DNA from: Weeksella virosa DSM 16922
Lineage (GTDB): Bacteria; Bacteroidota; Bacteroidia; Flavobacteriales; Weeksellaceae
Length of the DNA: 64,000 bases
Assembly: GCF_000189415.1 (NCBI RefSeq)
Contig: NC_015144.1
Span: 2,094,001-2,158,000, forward strand
Direction of reading: 5' to 3'
Part shown: positions 9,218 through 17,374 of the stretch, piece by piece
Layout: every line of letters starts with the position of its first letter
How positions within the stretch are numbered: position 1 is the first letter of the stretch
Notes under the pieces: generated by a model
Databases searched by the model: none
Seen by the model: only the letters and a program-made list of their open reading frames with translations
Told to the model about the DNA's origin: nothing
Position numbers and translations under genes: made by a program

Positions 9218-9229
9218 AAGCAATTTCTT
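9189..9229. repeat. 19-bp stem palindrome at the tail-to-tail junction of the two recognition domains
   Basis: AAGAAATTGCTTTTATTGA (9189-9207) is perfectly complementary to 9211-9229, with a 3-base loop. It encodes EIAF near the C-terminus of the active gene on the plus strand and of the spare domain on the minus strand, and holds both stop codons. It could also act as a transcription block, though it lacks a clean U-tract. Confidence 0.8.
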
Positions 9230-9911
9230 CATTGGTTAATTGATATAGTTTATAAACTTCTTCATCAATATTTATTTTGTTAAAATTAATTTTTCCGTTT
9301 GGTTTCGGGACAGGTAAGTTTTCCAAAAATGCTTTTTTGTACCTATAACCTGTTTCACCCAAACCACCTCCAGCATAAAATGTTTTAAAAAAATATGTTG
9401 CTGTTTTAGAGTGTAAAAGATGATATAAATATTCCAAATACTCACCTGTCATAATAAATGTAGTTGCTTCAGGATAAAACTCACCTGTTTTATCCAGGTA
9501 AAATTGTGGCTCACGAACGATCTCGCTATACATTATTTTCTGTTTATAAAAATCCTCCATATAAGCACAATTCCTTAAATTATATGGAGTATCACCTTTG
9601 TCGGCTCTTTTTTCTAATTGCGGATAATATTGATCTAAGTGTTTTTTAATTGATGGGTAATCGTTTATCTCTATGCGTTTTACACCCTTTTCTTTAATGC
9701 CATTATGGGAATTAATTAACCATAAATCAGCAAAATCATAACCATATCTTTTTATGTCCCTGCCACGTAAAATAGGTCGTATAATTTCTTCACTTTTGGG
9801 ATCCTCGTCTATAAGTTCTTTACGCTTGGCACCATCAATAATAAATGCTTCATTGAAACCTGTTTTGATTTGTAAGTTCCCCGTTTTTCCAACAGTTCAA
9901 AACTAAGCAAA

Positions 9912-10709
9912 TTATGCACTTCTTTTCAATTTAAATTCTATCGGTGAACAATCTCCTAAACTTGAATGTGGGTGATTATGATTGTAATCCTCCATCCAAT
10001 CTTGAGCGAGAGTTCTTGCCTGTTCGATATTTTCAAATAGGTAAGCATCCAGTACATCTTCCCGAAAGGTTTTGTTGAACCTTTCACAAAATCCGTTCTG
10101 CATGGGTTTTCCTTTCTGGATTCGGATATGCCGGATCGAGGAGTTGGAGCAAAAGCCCTCAAAAGCTTTTGCGATGAACTCCGTGCCGTTGTCCGTACGG
10201 ATGTTGGTTGGTTTTCCATACCACTCAATGAGCCTTTGCACGAGTTTAACTACTTTCTCTGAAGGAAAACTATAGTCTATTTCGCACATTAATGCCTCCC
10301 GGTTGTAATCGTCTATCACGTTCAGTATCCGAATCTTTCTGCCGTTCTCCAACACATCACTCATAAAATCCATGCTCCAGGTAATATTGGATGCAATCGG
10401 CTGCAATAAGTATTCTTTGTCCGGATTGGGGATGCGACGTTTGATTTTTCTTCTGCGTTTGTTCAGTCCTAATTTACGGTAAATCCTCTCAATGCGTTTA
10501 TGGTTCCACCCATAACCTTCCTTTCTGATGCGTTTAGTGTATTCCGGACAACCTCTTGACGGAAGTTTTTCGGCATAATAAAGCAATCGACGCTCTACTT
10601 CTGTATCGTCCTTGATGCTTTGATAATAATATCCCGAACGTTCCAATCCGATGATGCGACAGGCTCTGGCAGTACTGATTTGTTTGTCATCTTTTAATTC
10701 TTCTGCCAA
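9912..10709 (-). CDS. IS3-family transposase OrfB (integrase core)
   Basis: About 265 residues counted from a TTG at 10709. It has an HTH_21-like region (SRGCPEYTKRIRKEGYGWNHKRIERIYR) and an rve integrase core. The DDE triad is visible: Asp114 (WSMDFM), Asp173 (RTDNGTE) and Glu209 (NGFCERFN), with the 35-residue spacing characteristic of IS3. In life it is probably made as an OrfAB fusion. A -1 shift at the A7 run of orfA leads into KKALGLCQKRELAEELK, which is in this frame. It catalyses transposition of the element in which it lies. Confidence 0.93.
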   Translation of the reverse strand: MAEELKDDKQISTARACRIIGLERSGYYYQSIKDDTEVERRLLYYAEKLPSRGCPEYTKRIRKEGYGWNHKRIERIYRKLGLNKRRRKIKRRIPNPDKEYLLQPIASNITWSMDFMSDVLENGRKIRILNVIDDYNREALMCEIDYSFPSEKVVKLVQRLIEWYGKPTNIRTDNGTEFIAKAFEGFCSNSSIRHIRIQKGKPMQNGFCERFNKTFREDVLDAYLFENIEQARTLAQDWMEDYNHNHPHSSLGDCSPIEFKLKRSA

Positions 10710-10729
10710 TTCTCTTTTCTGACAGAGCC

Positions 10730-10996
10730 CTAAAGCTTTTTTTCGATGACCTCTTTTAAAATACTATGATCCAAACTCAAATCGGCATACATCTTCTTCA
10801 AGCGGGCATTTTCTCGCTCCAATTCCTTGAATTGACGCAACATTTCTTGATCCATGCCACCATATTTGCGCTTCCACAAATAAAAGGTATTTGGACTGAT
10901 GGATAATTCTCGGCATATATCGGATGCCTTTTTTCCAGCTTCATGCTCCTTGAGTACTTGACTGATTTGTGTTTCTGTAAATCTTGACTTTTTCAT
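10730..10996 (-). CDS. IS3-family transposase OrfA (helix-turn-helix)
   Basis: 88 residues. The N-terminal helix-turn-helix (FTETQISQVLKEHEAGKKASDICRELSISPNTFYLWKRKYGG) binds the IS ends. The C-terminal heptad region (LRQFKELERENARLKKMYADL) is the usual leucine zipper. The gene ends in GAAAAAAAGC (A7 at 10737-10743), a typical slippery site for -1 frameshifting into orfB, which is in the -1 frame and open through the junction. Confidence 0.93.
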   Translation of the reverse strand: MKKSRFTETQISQVLKEHEAGKKASDICRELSISPNTFYLWKRKYGGMDQEMLRQFKELERENARLKKMYADLSLDHSILKEVIEKKL

Positions 10997-11196
10997 CTCT
11001 AATAACAGTTTAAATTTATAAATTTTTATAATATTTTAAACTGTTGGAGTTTTTGGGGGACTTACACATTCCATAATTTATACGAATATTCCAATCCTTT
11101 AATGGAGTGCCAATCCGCTCTATTTTTTCTTTGATTTGTTTTTCAATAGGAGATAGTACAACCCAACTTTCAGAGTTTTTAAACTCTGAAAGATTA

Positions 11197-11219
11197 GCAT
11201 TTTGTCTAAAATAAACGCT
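11197..11219 (-). repeat. Inverted repeat, right candidate crossover site of the inverton
   Basis: Inverted partner of 8303-8325 with 22 of 23 bases identical. Recombination between the two would invert about 2.9 kb and exchange the recognition domains. It lies 91 bases before the recombinase start codon. Confidence 0.65.
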
Positions 11220-11246
11220 GAATTGTGTGCTGTAATTATTGGATAG

Positions 11247-11279
11247 GTTTAATTTAGACAGCTTACGTTTAATTTAAAC
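11247..11279 (+). promoter_or_regulatory. Two 13-bp repeats upstream of the recombinase, possible operator or recombinase site
   Basis: GTTTAATTTAGAC (11247-11259) and GTTTAATTTAAAC (11267-11279) differ at one base and start 20 bp apart, about two helical turns. The second is a perfect 6-bp dyad around a central T. This spacing suits cooperative protein binding, for example by the recombinase itself. Confidence 0.4.
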
Positions 11280-11310
11280 CAAAACTGAATAATAATTTAA
11301 ACAACTAAAA

Positions 11311-11919
11311 ATGATTTACGGTTACATTAGAGTAAGTACAGACAAACAAACGGTAGAAAATCAGCGCTATGAAATCAATAATTTCTGCGAACGACAAGAA
11401 ATTGTCGTCAATAAATGGATAGAAGAGACCATTTCTGGAGGAAAAAAAGTAGAAGAAAGAAAACTTGGCAAGCTACTCAAAAAAATGAAAAAAGATGACA
11501 TTTTAATTTGTTCAGAATTGTCCCGTTTGGGCAGAAATCTTTTAATGATTATGGGGATTTTAAATGAGTGCATGAATAAAGACATTCAAGTTTGGACAAT
11601 CAAAGATAACTACCGATTAGGAAGTGATATCAATTCCAAAGTACTGGCTTTTGCATTTGGTTTATCAGCTGAAATTGAACGAAATTTAATTTCTCAACGT
11701 ACTAAGGAAGCACTGGCAAGAAAACGTGCTGAAGGAGTTATTCTCGGTCGACCGGTTGGCAGTAAATCAGCCAAAACGAAGTTAACCGGACAAGAAAAGA
11801 AAATACAAGAGTTACTCGACAAAAAGGTGTCTTATTCTGCTATCGGCAGAATTTTGGGAGTACATCGTCTAACCGTGTCTTCATTTGTCCGGAATCAAAA
11901 ATTGAAAACCAACTCGTAA
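11311..11919 (+). CDS. Serine recombinase, DNA invertase of the Mpi/Gin type
   Basis: 202 residues. The N-terminal catalytic domain starts MIYGYIRVSTDKQT with the nucleophile Ser9. SELSRLGRN and AEIERNLISQRTKEALARKR follow, then GRPVGSKSAKTKL and a C-terminal helix-turn-helix (VSYSAIGRILGVHRLTVSSFVRN). It most resembles the Bacteroides invertases of the Mpi group, which flip DNA between short inverted repeats. Lying 91 bp outside the right repeat of the recognition-domain inverton, it is the obvious candidate to drive that inversion. It could instead be a relic resolvase, but the length and domains are complete. Confidence 0.9.
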   Translation: MIYGYIRVSTDKQTVENQRYEINNFCERQEIVVNKWIEETISGGKKVEERKLGKLLKKMKKDDILICSELSRLGRNLLMIMGILNECMNKDIQVWTIKDNYRLGSDINSKVLAFAFGLSAEIERNLISQRTKEALARKRAEGVILGRPVGSKSAKTKLTGQEKKIQELLDKKVSYSAIGRILGVHRLTVSSFVRNQKLKTNS

Positions 11920-11921
11920 AC

Positions 11922-11950
11922 TGTCACAAATATTTACTATTTTTGTGACA
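11922..11950. promoter_or_regulatory. Inverted repeat before the antitoxin gene, probable operator
   Basis: TGTCACAAA (11922-11930) and TTTGTGACA (11942-11950) form a perfect 9-bp dyad with an 11-base spacer, 20 bases before the antitoxin start. AbiEi antitoxins repress their own promoter by binding inverted repeats, so an operator role is likely. It also lies just after the recombinase stop and could reduce read-through. Confidence 0.5.
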
Positions 11951-11969
11951 AAACAAAGGATCTGAAAAG

Positions 11970-12572
11970 ATGCAAAGCATTGAGAAAAAAATAGAAAAAT
12001 CAATAAAGAGCAAGTCAAGAGGCACGTTGGTCTTGCCTGATGATTTTTTGACTTTTGGTTCTGCGGATGCCGTTCGCCAAGCTTTGAGTCGTTTAGAAAA
12101 TAAAGAAATAATAGTACGAGTAGCTCACGGAATCTATGTGCGTCCAAAAATGAGTAAATTAGCTGGTGCTCTTACTCCTTCGGCTGAAGAAGTAGCAGAA
12201 GCCATTGCTAAAAGAGATAAAATAAGAACCGTGCCTTCGGGAGGTTATGCTTTGAATGCTTTAGGGTTGAGTAATCAAGTGCCAATGAATATTGTTCTGC
12301 TGACAGATGGCTCTCCAAGAGTAATCAAAGTAGGAAAGCGAACGATAAAATTTAAAAAAACCACCCCTAAAAACTTATTGGCTAAAGGAAAAATCAGTCG
12401 ATTGGTCATTCAGGCACTCAAAGAAATTGGTAACAAAAAAGTAACAGCAGAGGAAGAAAACAAAATAATAGCGTTATTGAAAGAAGAAGATGAAAACGAT
12501 TTGAGGCACGATATAACTTTAGCACCTGTTTGGATTCAAAAAATAATGAAAAAAGCATTACCTAATGAATAA
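11970..12572 (+). CDS. DUF6088 / AbiEi-like antitoxin
   Basis: 200 residues. The N-terminal part (SRGTLVLPDDFLTFGSADAVRQALSRLENKEIIVRVAHGIYVRP) is a winged helix-turn-helix like that of type IV AbiEi antitoxins. The rest (PSGGYALNALGLSNQVPMNIVLLTDG, RTIKFKKT) matches the DUF6088 group that accompanies AbiEii toxins. It should repress the operon and counteract the toxin. It overlaps the toxin gene by 8 bases, the usual coupled arrangement, and the dyad at 11922-11950 is its likely binding site. Confidence 0.85.
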   Translation: MQSIEKKIEKSIKSKSRGTLVLPDDFLTFGSADAVRQALSRLENKEIIVRVAHGIYVRPKMSKLAGALTPSAEEVAEAIAKRDKIRTVPSGGYALNALGLSNQVPMNIVLLTDGSPRVIKVGKRTIKFKKTTPKNLLAKGKISRLVIQALKEIGNKKVTAEEENKIIALLKEEDENDLRHDITLAPVWIQKIMKKALPNE

Positions 12573-13596
12573 GAATAGTTTTTATGAGTTGGATAAATCC
12601 GATAAAATAATTCTGTTTACAGAAACAGCTACTCAAAAAGGAATGATGCCTTTCGCAGTAGAAAAAGATTGGTGGGTAGTGCGCACGTTAGAAATTATTT
12701 TTAAAACAAGTGCTGCTGAACATCTTGTGTTCAAGGGAGGGACTTCATTGAGTAAATCTTGGGATCTCATTCATCGGTTTTCAGAAGATATTGATTTAGC
12801 CATTGACCGAAATTTTTTAGGGTTTGAAGGTGTATTGTCAAAAAACAAACGCACCCAACTACGAAAAGCAGCCAATAAATACACTTCTGAACATTTCTAC
12901 ATAGAATTACAAGAAAAATTTATAGAACACGGTTTCAAAGATTTAAGATTTAATCTTGTTGAAGCAAAGGACAGTGATCAGGATCCACGGATTATTGAGA
13001 TTTACTATCCTAATGTCATACAAAGTTTGGGCTATGTACAGCCTAGAATACAGGTAGAAGTTGGTTGTCGTTCATTGATAGAACCTTATTCGTTACGATC
13101 TGTAGTATCTTTTGTTGATGATTTGTATGCTGATAACGACTTTTCGGCGTTACCGATAGAAATACCTTCCGTAAATCCTGAACGAACCTTTTTAGAAAAG
13201 CTTTTTCTTTTACATGAGGAGTTTCATAAACCTTTAGAAAAAATAAGAGTAGATAGATTAAGTCGTCATTTATATGACGTCTATCAATTATCAAAAACGG
13301 AATTCTTAAAAGCGATTGAAAACGTTGATTTGTATAAAACAATTGTAGAACACCGATTTAATTTCACAAAAGTATCAGGAATAGATTATAATTTGTTATC
13401 GCCAAAAACACTTGATTTTATTCCGATAAACGAAGTGAGAGAGGCGTGGGAGCGAGATTATAAAAAGATGAGAGAGGAAATGATTTATCAACCAGATTCC
13501 CCTACGTTTGATGAAATTATTGAACAATTAATGATTATTAAAAATAGAATAAACGAACAGGGTTGGGATTTGGGAAAAGAATACCCTATTCCATAA
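12565..13596 (+). CDS. AbiEii/AbiGii-family nucleotidyltransferase toxin
   Basis: 343 residues. The nucleotidyltransferase signature is clear: LVFKGGTSLSKSWDLIHRFSEDIDLAID, with the GGTSLSK motif and the DID metal-binding acids. The region NPERTFLEKLFLLHEEFHK is also typical. AbiEii toxins modify RNA using nucleotide triphosphates and stop growth during phage infection. Together with the upstream antitoxin it makes a type IV toxin-antitoxin module. It is followed 28 bases later by the helicase gene, so the three may form one transcript. Confidence 0.92.
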   Translation: MNKNSFYELDKSDKIILFTETATQKGMMPFAVEKDWWVVRTLEIIFKTSAAEHLVFKGGTSLSKSWDLIHRFSEDIDLAIDRNFLGFEGVLSKNKRTQLRKAANKYTSEHFYIELQEKFIEHGFKDLRFNLVEAKDSDQDPRIIEIYYPNVIQSLGYVQPRIQVEVGCRSLIEPYSLRSVVSFVDDLYADNDFSALPIEIPSVNPERTFLEKLFLLHEEFHKPLEKIRVDRLSRHLYDVYQLSKTEFLKAIENVDLYKTIVEHRFNFTKVSGIDYNLLSPKTLDFIPINEVREAWERDYKKMREEMIYQPDSPTFDEIIEQLMIIKNRINEQGWDLGKEYPIP

Positions 13597-13624
13597 TTGA
13601 TGTTTTATATTAAAAATTTTTGAG

Positions 13625-16600
13625 ATGCCAAACAATTTTATTACCAATAATAAACAACAAAAAACGCTCAAGACCAGGCTTAATACATTAATCAGTATCA
13701 GTGATGAATTGAAGTTTTTAGTAGGATTTTTCTACTTCAATGGCTGGTCAGAAATTTATTTAAGTCTTCAAAAAAATCCGCAACAAAAATTAAAGCTGTT
13801 AGTCGGATTGCAGGTCTGTAATTATCTGGGTAATATCATCGAGTATGCCGAACAAGGAGAAGAAGACAGCTCAAGAGATGAAGTTTTTCAAAATTATTTG
13901 ATTTCATTGGGCTTTGCATTGAACAATGAAGAAATGGATACAGAAGACTTCTATAATCAAGTGGGATTCTTTGTACAGATGATAGAAGAAGACAGATTGG
14001 AAATACGTAAGACAGAAAACCCGAACCACGCCAAATTGTATCTGTTTCAATACAATGAAGAGTATGCACACAACTTAGCTAAGAATGGGGAATTTATTAC
14101 AGGAAGTAGCAACTTAACTCGTTCTGGATTAAGAAACCAAGAAGAATTTAATGTAGAAATTTCAGACTATGGGTATGAAAATGCGGTTCAATATTTTGAT
14201 GAATTATGGGAACGAGCAACGCCGATTACCGAACATTTGGAAAACCGTAAAATACTGATTGACTTTATCAAAAATAAAACTCAAGTTGCTACGATAACAC
14301 CTTTTGAAGCCTATTGTCTGGTTATAAAAACCTACCTCGATCTACAAAATCAGGAAAATGAAGAAGTGGATTTAGATAGTTTGCTAGAAAAAATTGATCT
14401 TAAAAAATTCAGTTATCAGTCAGACGCAGTAAACCAAGCGATACAAATGATAAAGGAGCATAACGGTTGTATCATTGCCGATGTAGTAGGTTTAGGAAAA
14501 TCGGTTATTGCATCAATGATTGCCAGACAGATGAATAAGCGGGGCATTATTATTTGTCCTCCTGGATTAATGGGAGATGCCGAAAAAAAAGACAGTGGTT
14601 GGTGGGAATATTTAGAAAAGTTCGGATTACATAACTGGCAAGTTTACAGTCGTGGAATTATAGACCGTATTGCGGATAATATTGAAGGTAGAGATTTTGA
14701 AGTAGTGATTGTGGATGAAGCCCATTATTTTCGCAATCAGGATACAGCTGACTACGAAGCATTATCAATGATTTGTCGTGGTAAAAAAGTAATTCTTTTG
14801 TCGGCAACTCCATTTAACAATTCACCCAAAGATATAGAAGCGTTATTAAGCTTATTTACTGTACCGGGAAAATCAACGATTACCTTAGAAGATAATCTAA
14901 AAGGTAGATTTAGCCGCTATAATTATGAGTATAAACAATTATCTATCATTTATAAAAATTGGAATTCTGCTGATGACAAGAAAAGAAAGCAGGCAGAAAA
15001 TATTTACACAACAATAATAGATGAAAACTTGCCCATAGATATAAAAAAGGTTAAAGAACGGACAAAAATTTTATCAAATGAAATTAAACGTACCATAAGC
15101 CCTGTGGTAATACGACGAAATCGATTGGATTTGAAACAGGATTATGTTTATGCTAATGAAATTGGAGAACTCTCTGTTGTGAAAGACCCTGAAGAAGTTT
15201 TTTATTATTTAGATACGGAGCAAGATGAATTCTATGACAATATCATCAGTAAATATTTTGCCGAAAATGGAGTATTTACTGGTGCTATTTATCAGCCGTT
15301 CAGCTATGAAAAAATATTAAGTGATAAACTTGATGAATTTGGAAATAGACAATACAATCAGCAGAAAAACTTATACGATTTTATGCGTCGTATTTTAGTA
15401 AAACGATTCGAATCTTCTTTTGGTTCCTTTGAAAAATCCATAGAAAGGTTCTTACAAGTACATTTATTAGTTAAAGATTTTATTGATAAGACCGGAAAGT
15501 TTATTTTAGATCGTTCGTTTATTGATCGAATTAAAGATTTTGAAATTGAAGATATTGAAGCTAATTTGGAAAAATATGCAGCTGGGGATCTCAAACGTAA
15601 AACTCCTAAAAATAATGAAGTTTACGACATTAGCACTTTCCAAAGAAGGCAAGAATTTTTAGATGATATAGCTTCGGATATTCAATTATTTGAAGCTATT
15701 CAAAAACGGCTGAAAGATTTGAAGTTAGTCGAGAAAGATCCTAAACAGGAAGAAATTATCAAAAAAATAAAAAATCTTTTAGTAAACGAGCCAGACAGAA
15801 AGATTATCCTATTCTCGGAATATGTAGATACCATTCATCATCTCGAAAAACGATTTAGAAAAGAATTTGGAAATGATGTTTTGATATGTGATGGTAAAGT
15901 ATCAAAAGAGTTGGCCAAAAATCTAAACAGCGATTTCAATGCACAGTATAAAGGTTCAAAAACAAATCATTTTAAAATATTGCTAACCTCGGATAAGCTG
16001 TCTGAAGGATTTAATTTGAACAGGGCTGGGGTTATTATCAATTATGATATTCCTTGGAACCCCACACGTGTTATTCAGCGTGTAGGGCGTATTAATCGTA
16101 TAGGTTCTAAAGTGTATGATGAGTTGTTTATTCTGAATTTTTTCCCATCATTAAAAGGAGCTGACATTGTAAAATCAAGGGAAATAGCACAGCAAAAAAT
16201 GTTCTTGATTCATAATGCTTTGGGAGAAGATGCTAAGATTTTTGATGAAGATGAAGAACCAACACCAGCTGCATTAGGATCAAAAATCAATTCTAACCCC
16301 GAAGAAGAAGGAGAAGTAAATACCATTACCAAAATCAGAAATATTTTTTCAGACTTACAAAAGAAACATCCTGAAATTATTGCAAAAATCAGTCAGTTAC
16401 CTCCAAGGGTTAAAACCGCTAAAAGTTATCCCGAATATGAATTAAATGTATTAAGACGAAAAGGATTAAGTTTATTTGCTCAGACCGTAGGGAAAGAAGA
16501 AAGTAGAGCAATCAGAGAAATAGACTTTGAAGAACTTTTACAAAAAATAGAATGTAAAATTGATGAACCAACATTAAAACTTTCATCTGTTTTTTGGAAT

Positions 16601-16984
16601 TTGTATGAAGAGATAAAAGAGTTTAAACCCAAATATAAAATGGGCAGAAGTGAAATTTCTTTAGAACAAAAAGCGATGGAAAATTTAAGAAAATCACATA
16701 AAGTAATTAAAGATTTAAAAGATGAACATCTAAATTTCATCCAAATGCTAATAAAAGACTTACGTTATTATCATACGCTTTCAATGAGAAGTATAAGACG
16801 TATCGGCGGTCAAGAATTGACTGATGATAAGAAGTCTATCCGTTCTTTTTTGGAAGAAATAACATATCTAAAACAACATCTTGGAGAAAACTATCTGGAT
16901 GACATCGAATCCAGAACAAAAAGCCAAAGTAAAGAAGTAATAATAGCTATTGAGAACAATGATTTAAAAGAATTATTTCACTAA
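13625..16984 (+). CDS. PLD-like nuclease fused to SNF2-type helicase
   Basis: 1119 residues. Residues about 20-200 form a phospholipase-D-like domain with H135-A-K137 followed by GSSNLTRSGL, one HKD half-site. The SNF2/DEAD-type motor follows: Walker A VVGLGKS (K292), DEAH at 364-367 (VIVDEAH), LLSATPF, the helicase-C part near LTSDKLSEGFNL and motif VI QRVGRINRIGS from residue 818. Such fusions occur in defence islands beside DNA methyltransferases (for example in and around DISARM- and BREX-like loci). It probably translocates on and cuts foreign DNA that lacks the partner methylation. The functional link to the 5864-9217 enzyme is inference from proximity. Confidence 0.88.
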   Translation: MPNNFITNNKQQKTLKTRLNTLISISDELKFLVGFFYFNGWSEIYLSLQKNPQQKLKLLVGLQVCNYLGNIIEYAEQGEEDSSRDEVFQNYLISLGFALNNEEMDTEDFYNQVGFFVQMIEEDRLEIRKTENPNHAKLYLFQYNEEYAHNLAKNGEFITGSSNLTRSGLRNQEEFNVEISDYGYENAVQYFDELWERATPITEHLENRKILIDFIKNKTQVATITPFEAYCLVIKTYLDLQNQENEEVDLDSLLEKIDLKKFSYQSDAVNQAIQMIKEHNGCIIADVVGLGKSVIASMIARQMNKRGIIICPPGLMGDAEKKDSGWWEYLEKFGLHNWQVYSRGIIDRIADNIEGRDFEVVIVDEAHYFRNQDTADYEALSMICRGKKVILLSATPFNNSPKDIEALLSLFTVPGKSTITLEDNLKGRFSRYNYEYKQLSIIYKNWNSADDKKRKQAENIYTTIIDENLPIDIKKVKERTKILSNEIKRTISPVVIRRNRLDLKQDYVYANEIGELSVVKDPEEVFYYLDTEQDEFYDNIISKYFAENGVFTGAIYQPFSYEKILSDKLDEFGNRQYNQQKNLYDFMRRILVKRFESSFGSFEKSIERFLQVHLLVKDFIDKTGKFILDRSFIDRIKDFEIEDIEANLEKYAAGDLKRKTPKNNEVYDISTFQRRQEFLDDIASDIQLFEAIQKRLKDLKLVEKDPKQEEIIKKIKNLLVNEPDRKIILFSEYVDTIHHLEKRFRKEFGNDVLICDGKVSKELAKNLNSDFNAQYKGSKTNHFKILLTSDKLSEGFNLNRAGVIINYDIPWNPTRVIQRVGRINRIGSKVYDELFILNFFPSLKGADIVKSREIAQQKMFLIHNALGEDAKIFDEDEEPTPAALGSKINSNPEEEGEVNTITKIRNIFSDLQKKHPEIIAKISQLPPRVKTAKSYPEYELNVLRRKGLSLFAQTVGKEESRAIREIDFEELLQKIECKIDEPTLKLSSVFWNLYEEIKEFKPKYKMGRSEISLEQKAMENLRKSHKVIKDLKDEHLNFIQMLIKDLRYYHTLSMRSIRRIGGQELTDDKKSIRSFLEEITYLKQHLGENYLDDIESRTKSQSKEVIIAIENNDLKELFH

Positions 16985-17374
16985 CTTAAAAATTTTGATT
17001 TCTATAAATCTGTAAAATAATAAAATGCGTAAAATTCATAATTCTGTATCTTATTTGTACCATAAAAATATAACTAATTGATATTCATATATGGTTATTT
17101 TTGAAGAATGAAATAATTAGCAATTAACATCACACAACAATAAGCAATAAACCGTTGTAAATTAAATGTTTACAGCGGTTTTTTATATATAAATTTTTCT
17201 GGCTTTTCTTATTCGTTTTCTACTTATGCAAAAACTATTAATATATTTAGTTTTAACTAAATAATCTAAAAAAAAAATTACTTATTTTTTTGTTTTATAT
17301 TTAAATGTAATTTTATTACTACATATTTATTTTGCTCTAAAACAATCTTTTAAAAAAGTTTTATGTGCAAAACA
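16985..17374. other. AT-rich intergenic region after the helicase
   Basis: No gene seen on either strand. It contains the terminator at 17150-17184 and then about 190 bp of very AT-rich DNA up to the truncated IS end. Confidence 0.5.
17150..17184 (+). terminator. Rho-independent terminator of the AbiE/helicase operon
   Basis: AACCGTTGTAAA (17150-17161) pairs with TTTACAGCGGTT (17169-17180) with one G-T pair and a 7-base loop, followed by a T run. It is 165 bases past the helicase stop. Confidence 0.75.

Larger units (their letters stand above)
9871..11067 (-). mobile_element. Complete IS3-family insertion sequence (1197 bp) with 3-bp target duplication
   Basis: Ends are inverted repeats: TGTAAGTTCCCC...TTTTTCCAACAGTT on the left and GTGTAAGTCCCCC...CTCCAACAGTTT reading in from the right. 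The host sequence ATT occurs at 9868-9870 and again at 11068-11070. Removing the element and one ATT restores an open frame (NYGIKTGF on the minus strand). It encodes overlapping-frame OrfA and OrfB. The clean duplication and intact genes suggest a fairly recent insertion. Confidence 0.88.
9201..11219 (-). pseudogene. Silent inverted target-recognition domain of the methyltransferase, interrupted by an IS
   Basis: Read on the minus strand from 11219, this gives SVYFRQNAN, ESWVVLSPIEKQIKEKIE and GTPLKDWNIRINYG. After the IS (9871-11067) is removed it continues KTGFNEAFIIDG, IIRPILRGRDIKRYGYDFAD and ends EEIAFIEHQ and a stop at 9201-9203. The active gene has YFRQNAT, GTPLKDWDINIYRG, GYNEAFIIDG and EQEIAFIDAQ at the same places, with a divergent middle. 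There is no methylase part and no start, so this is a storage cassette for an alternative specificity. The IS would truncate any fusion made by inversion. Confidence 0.85.
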
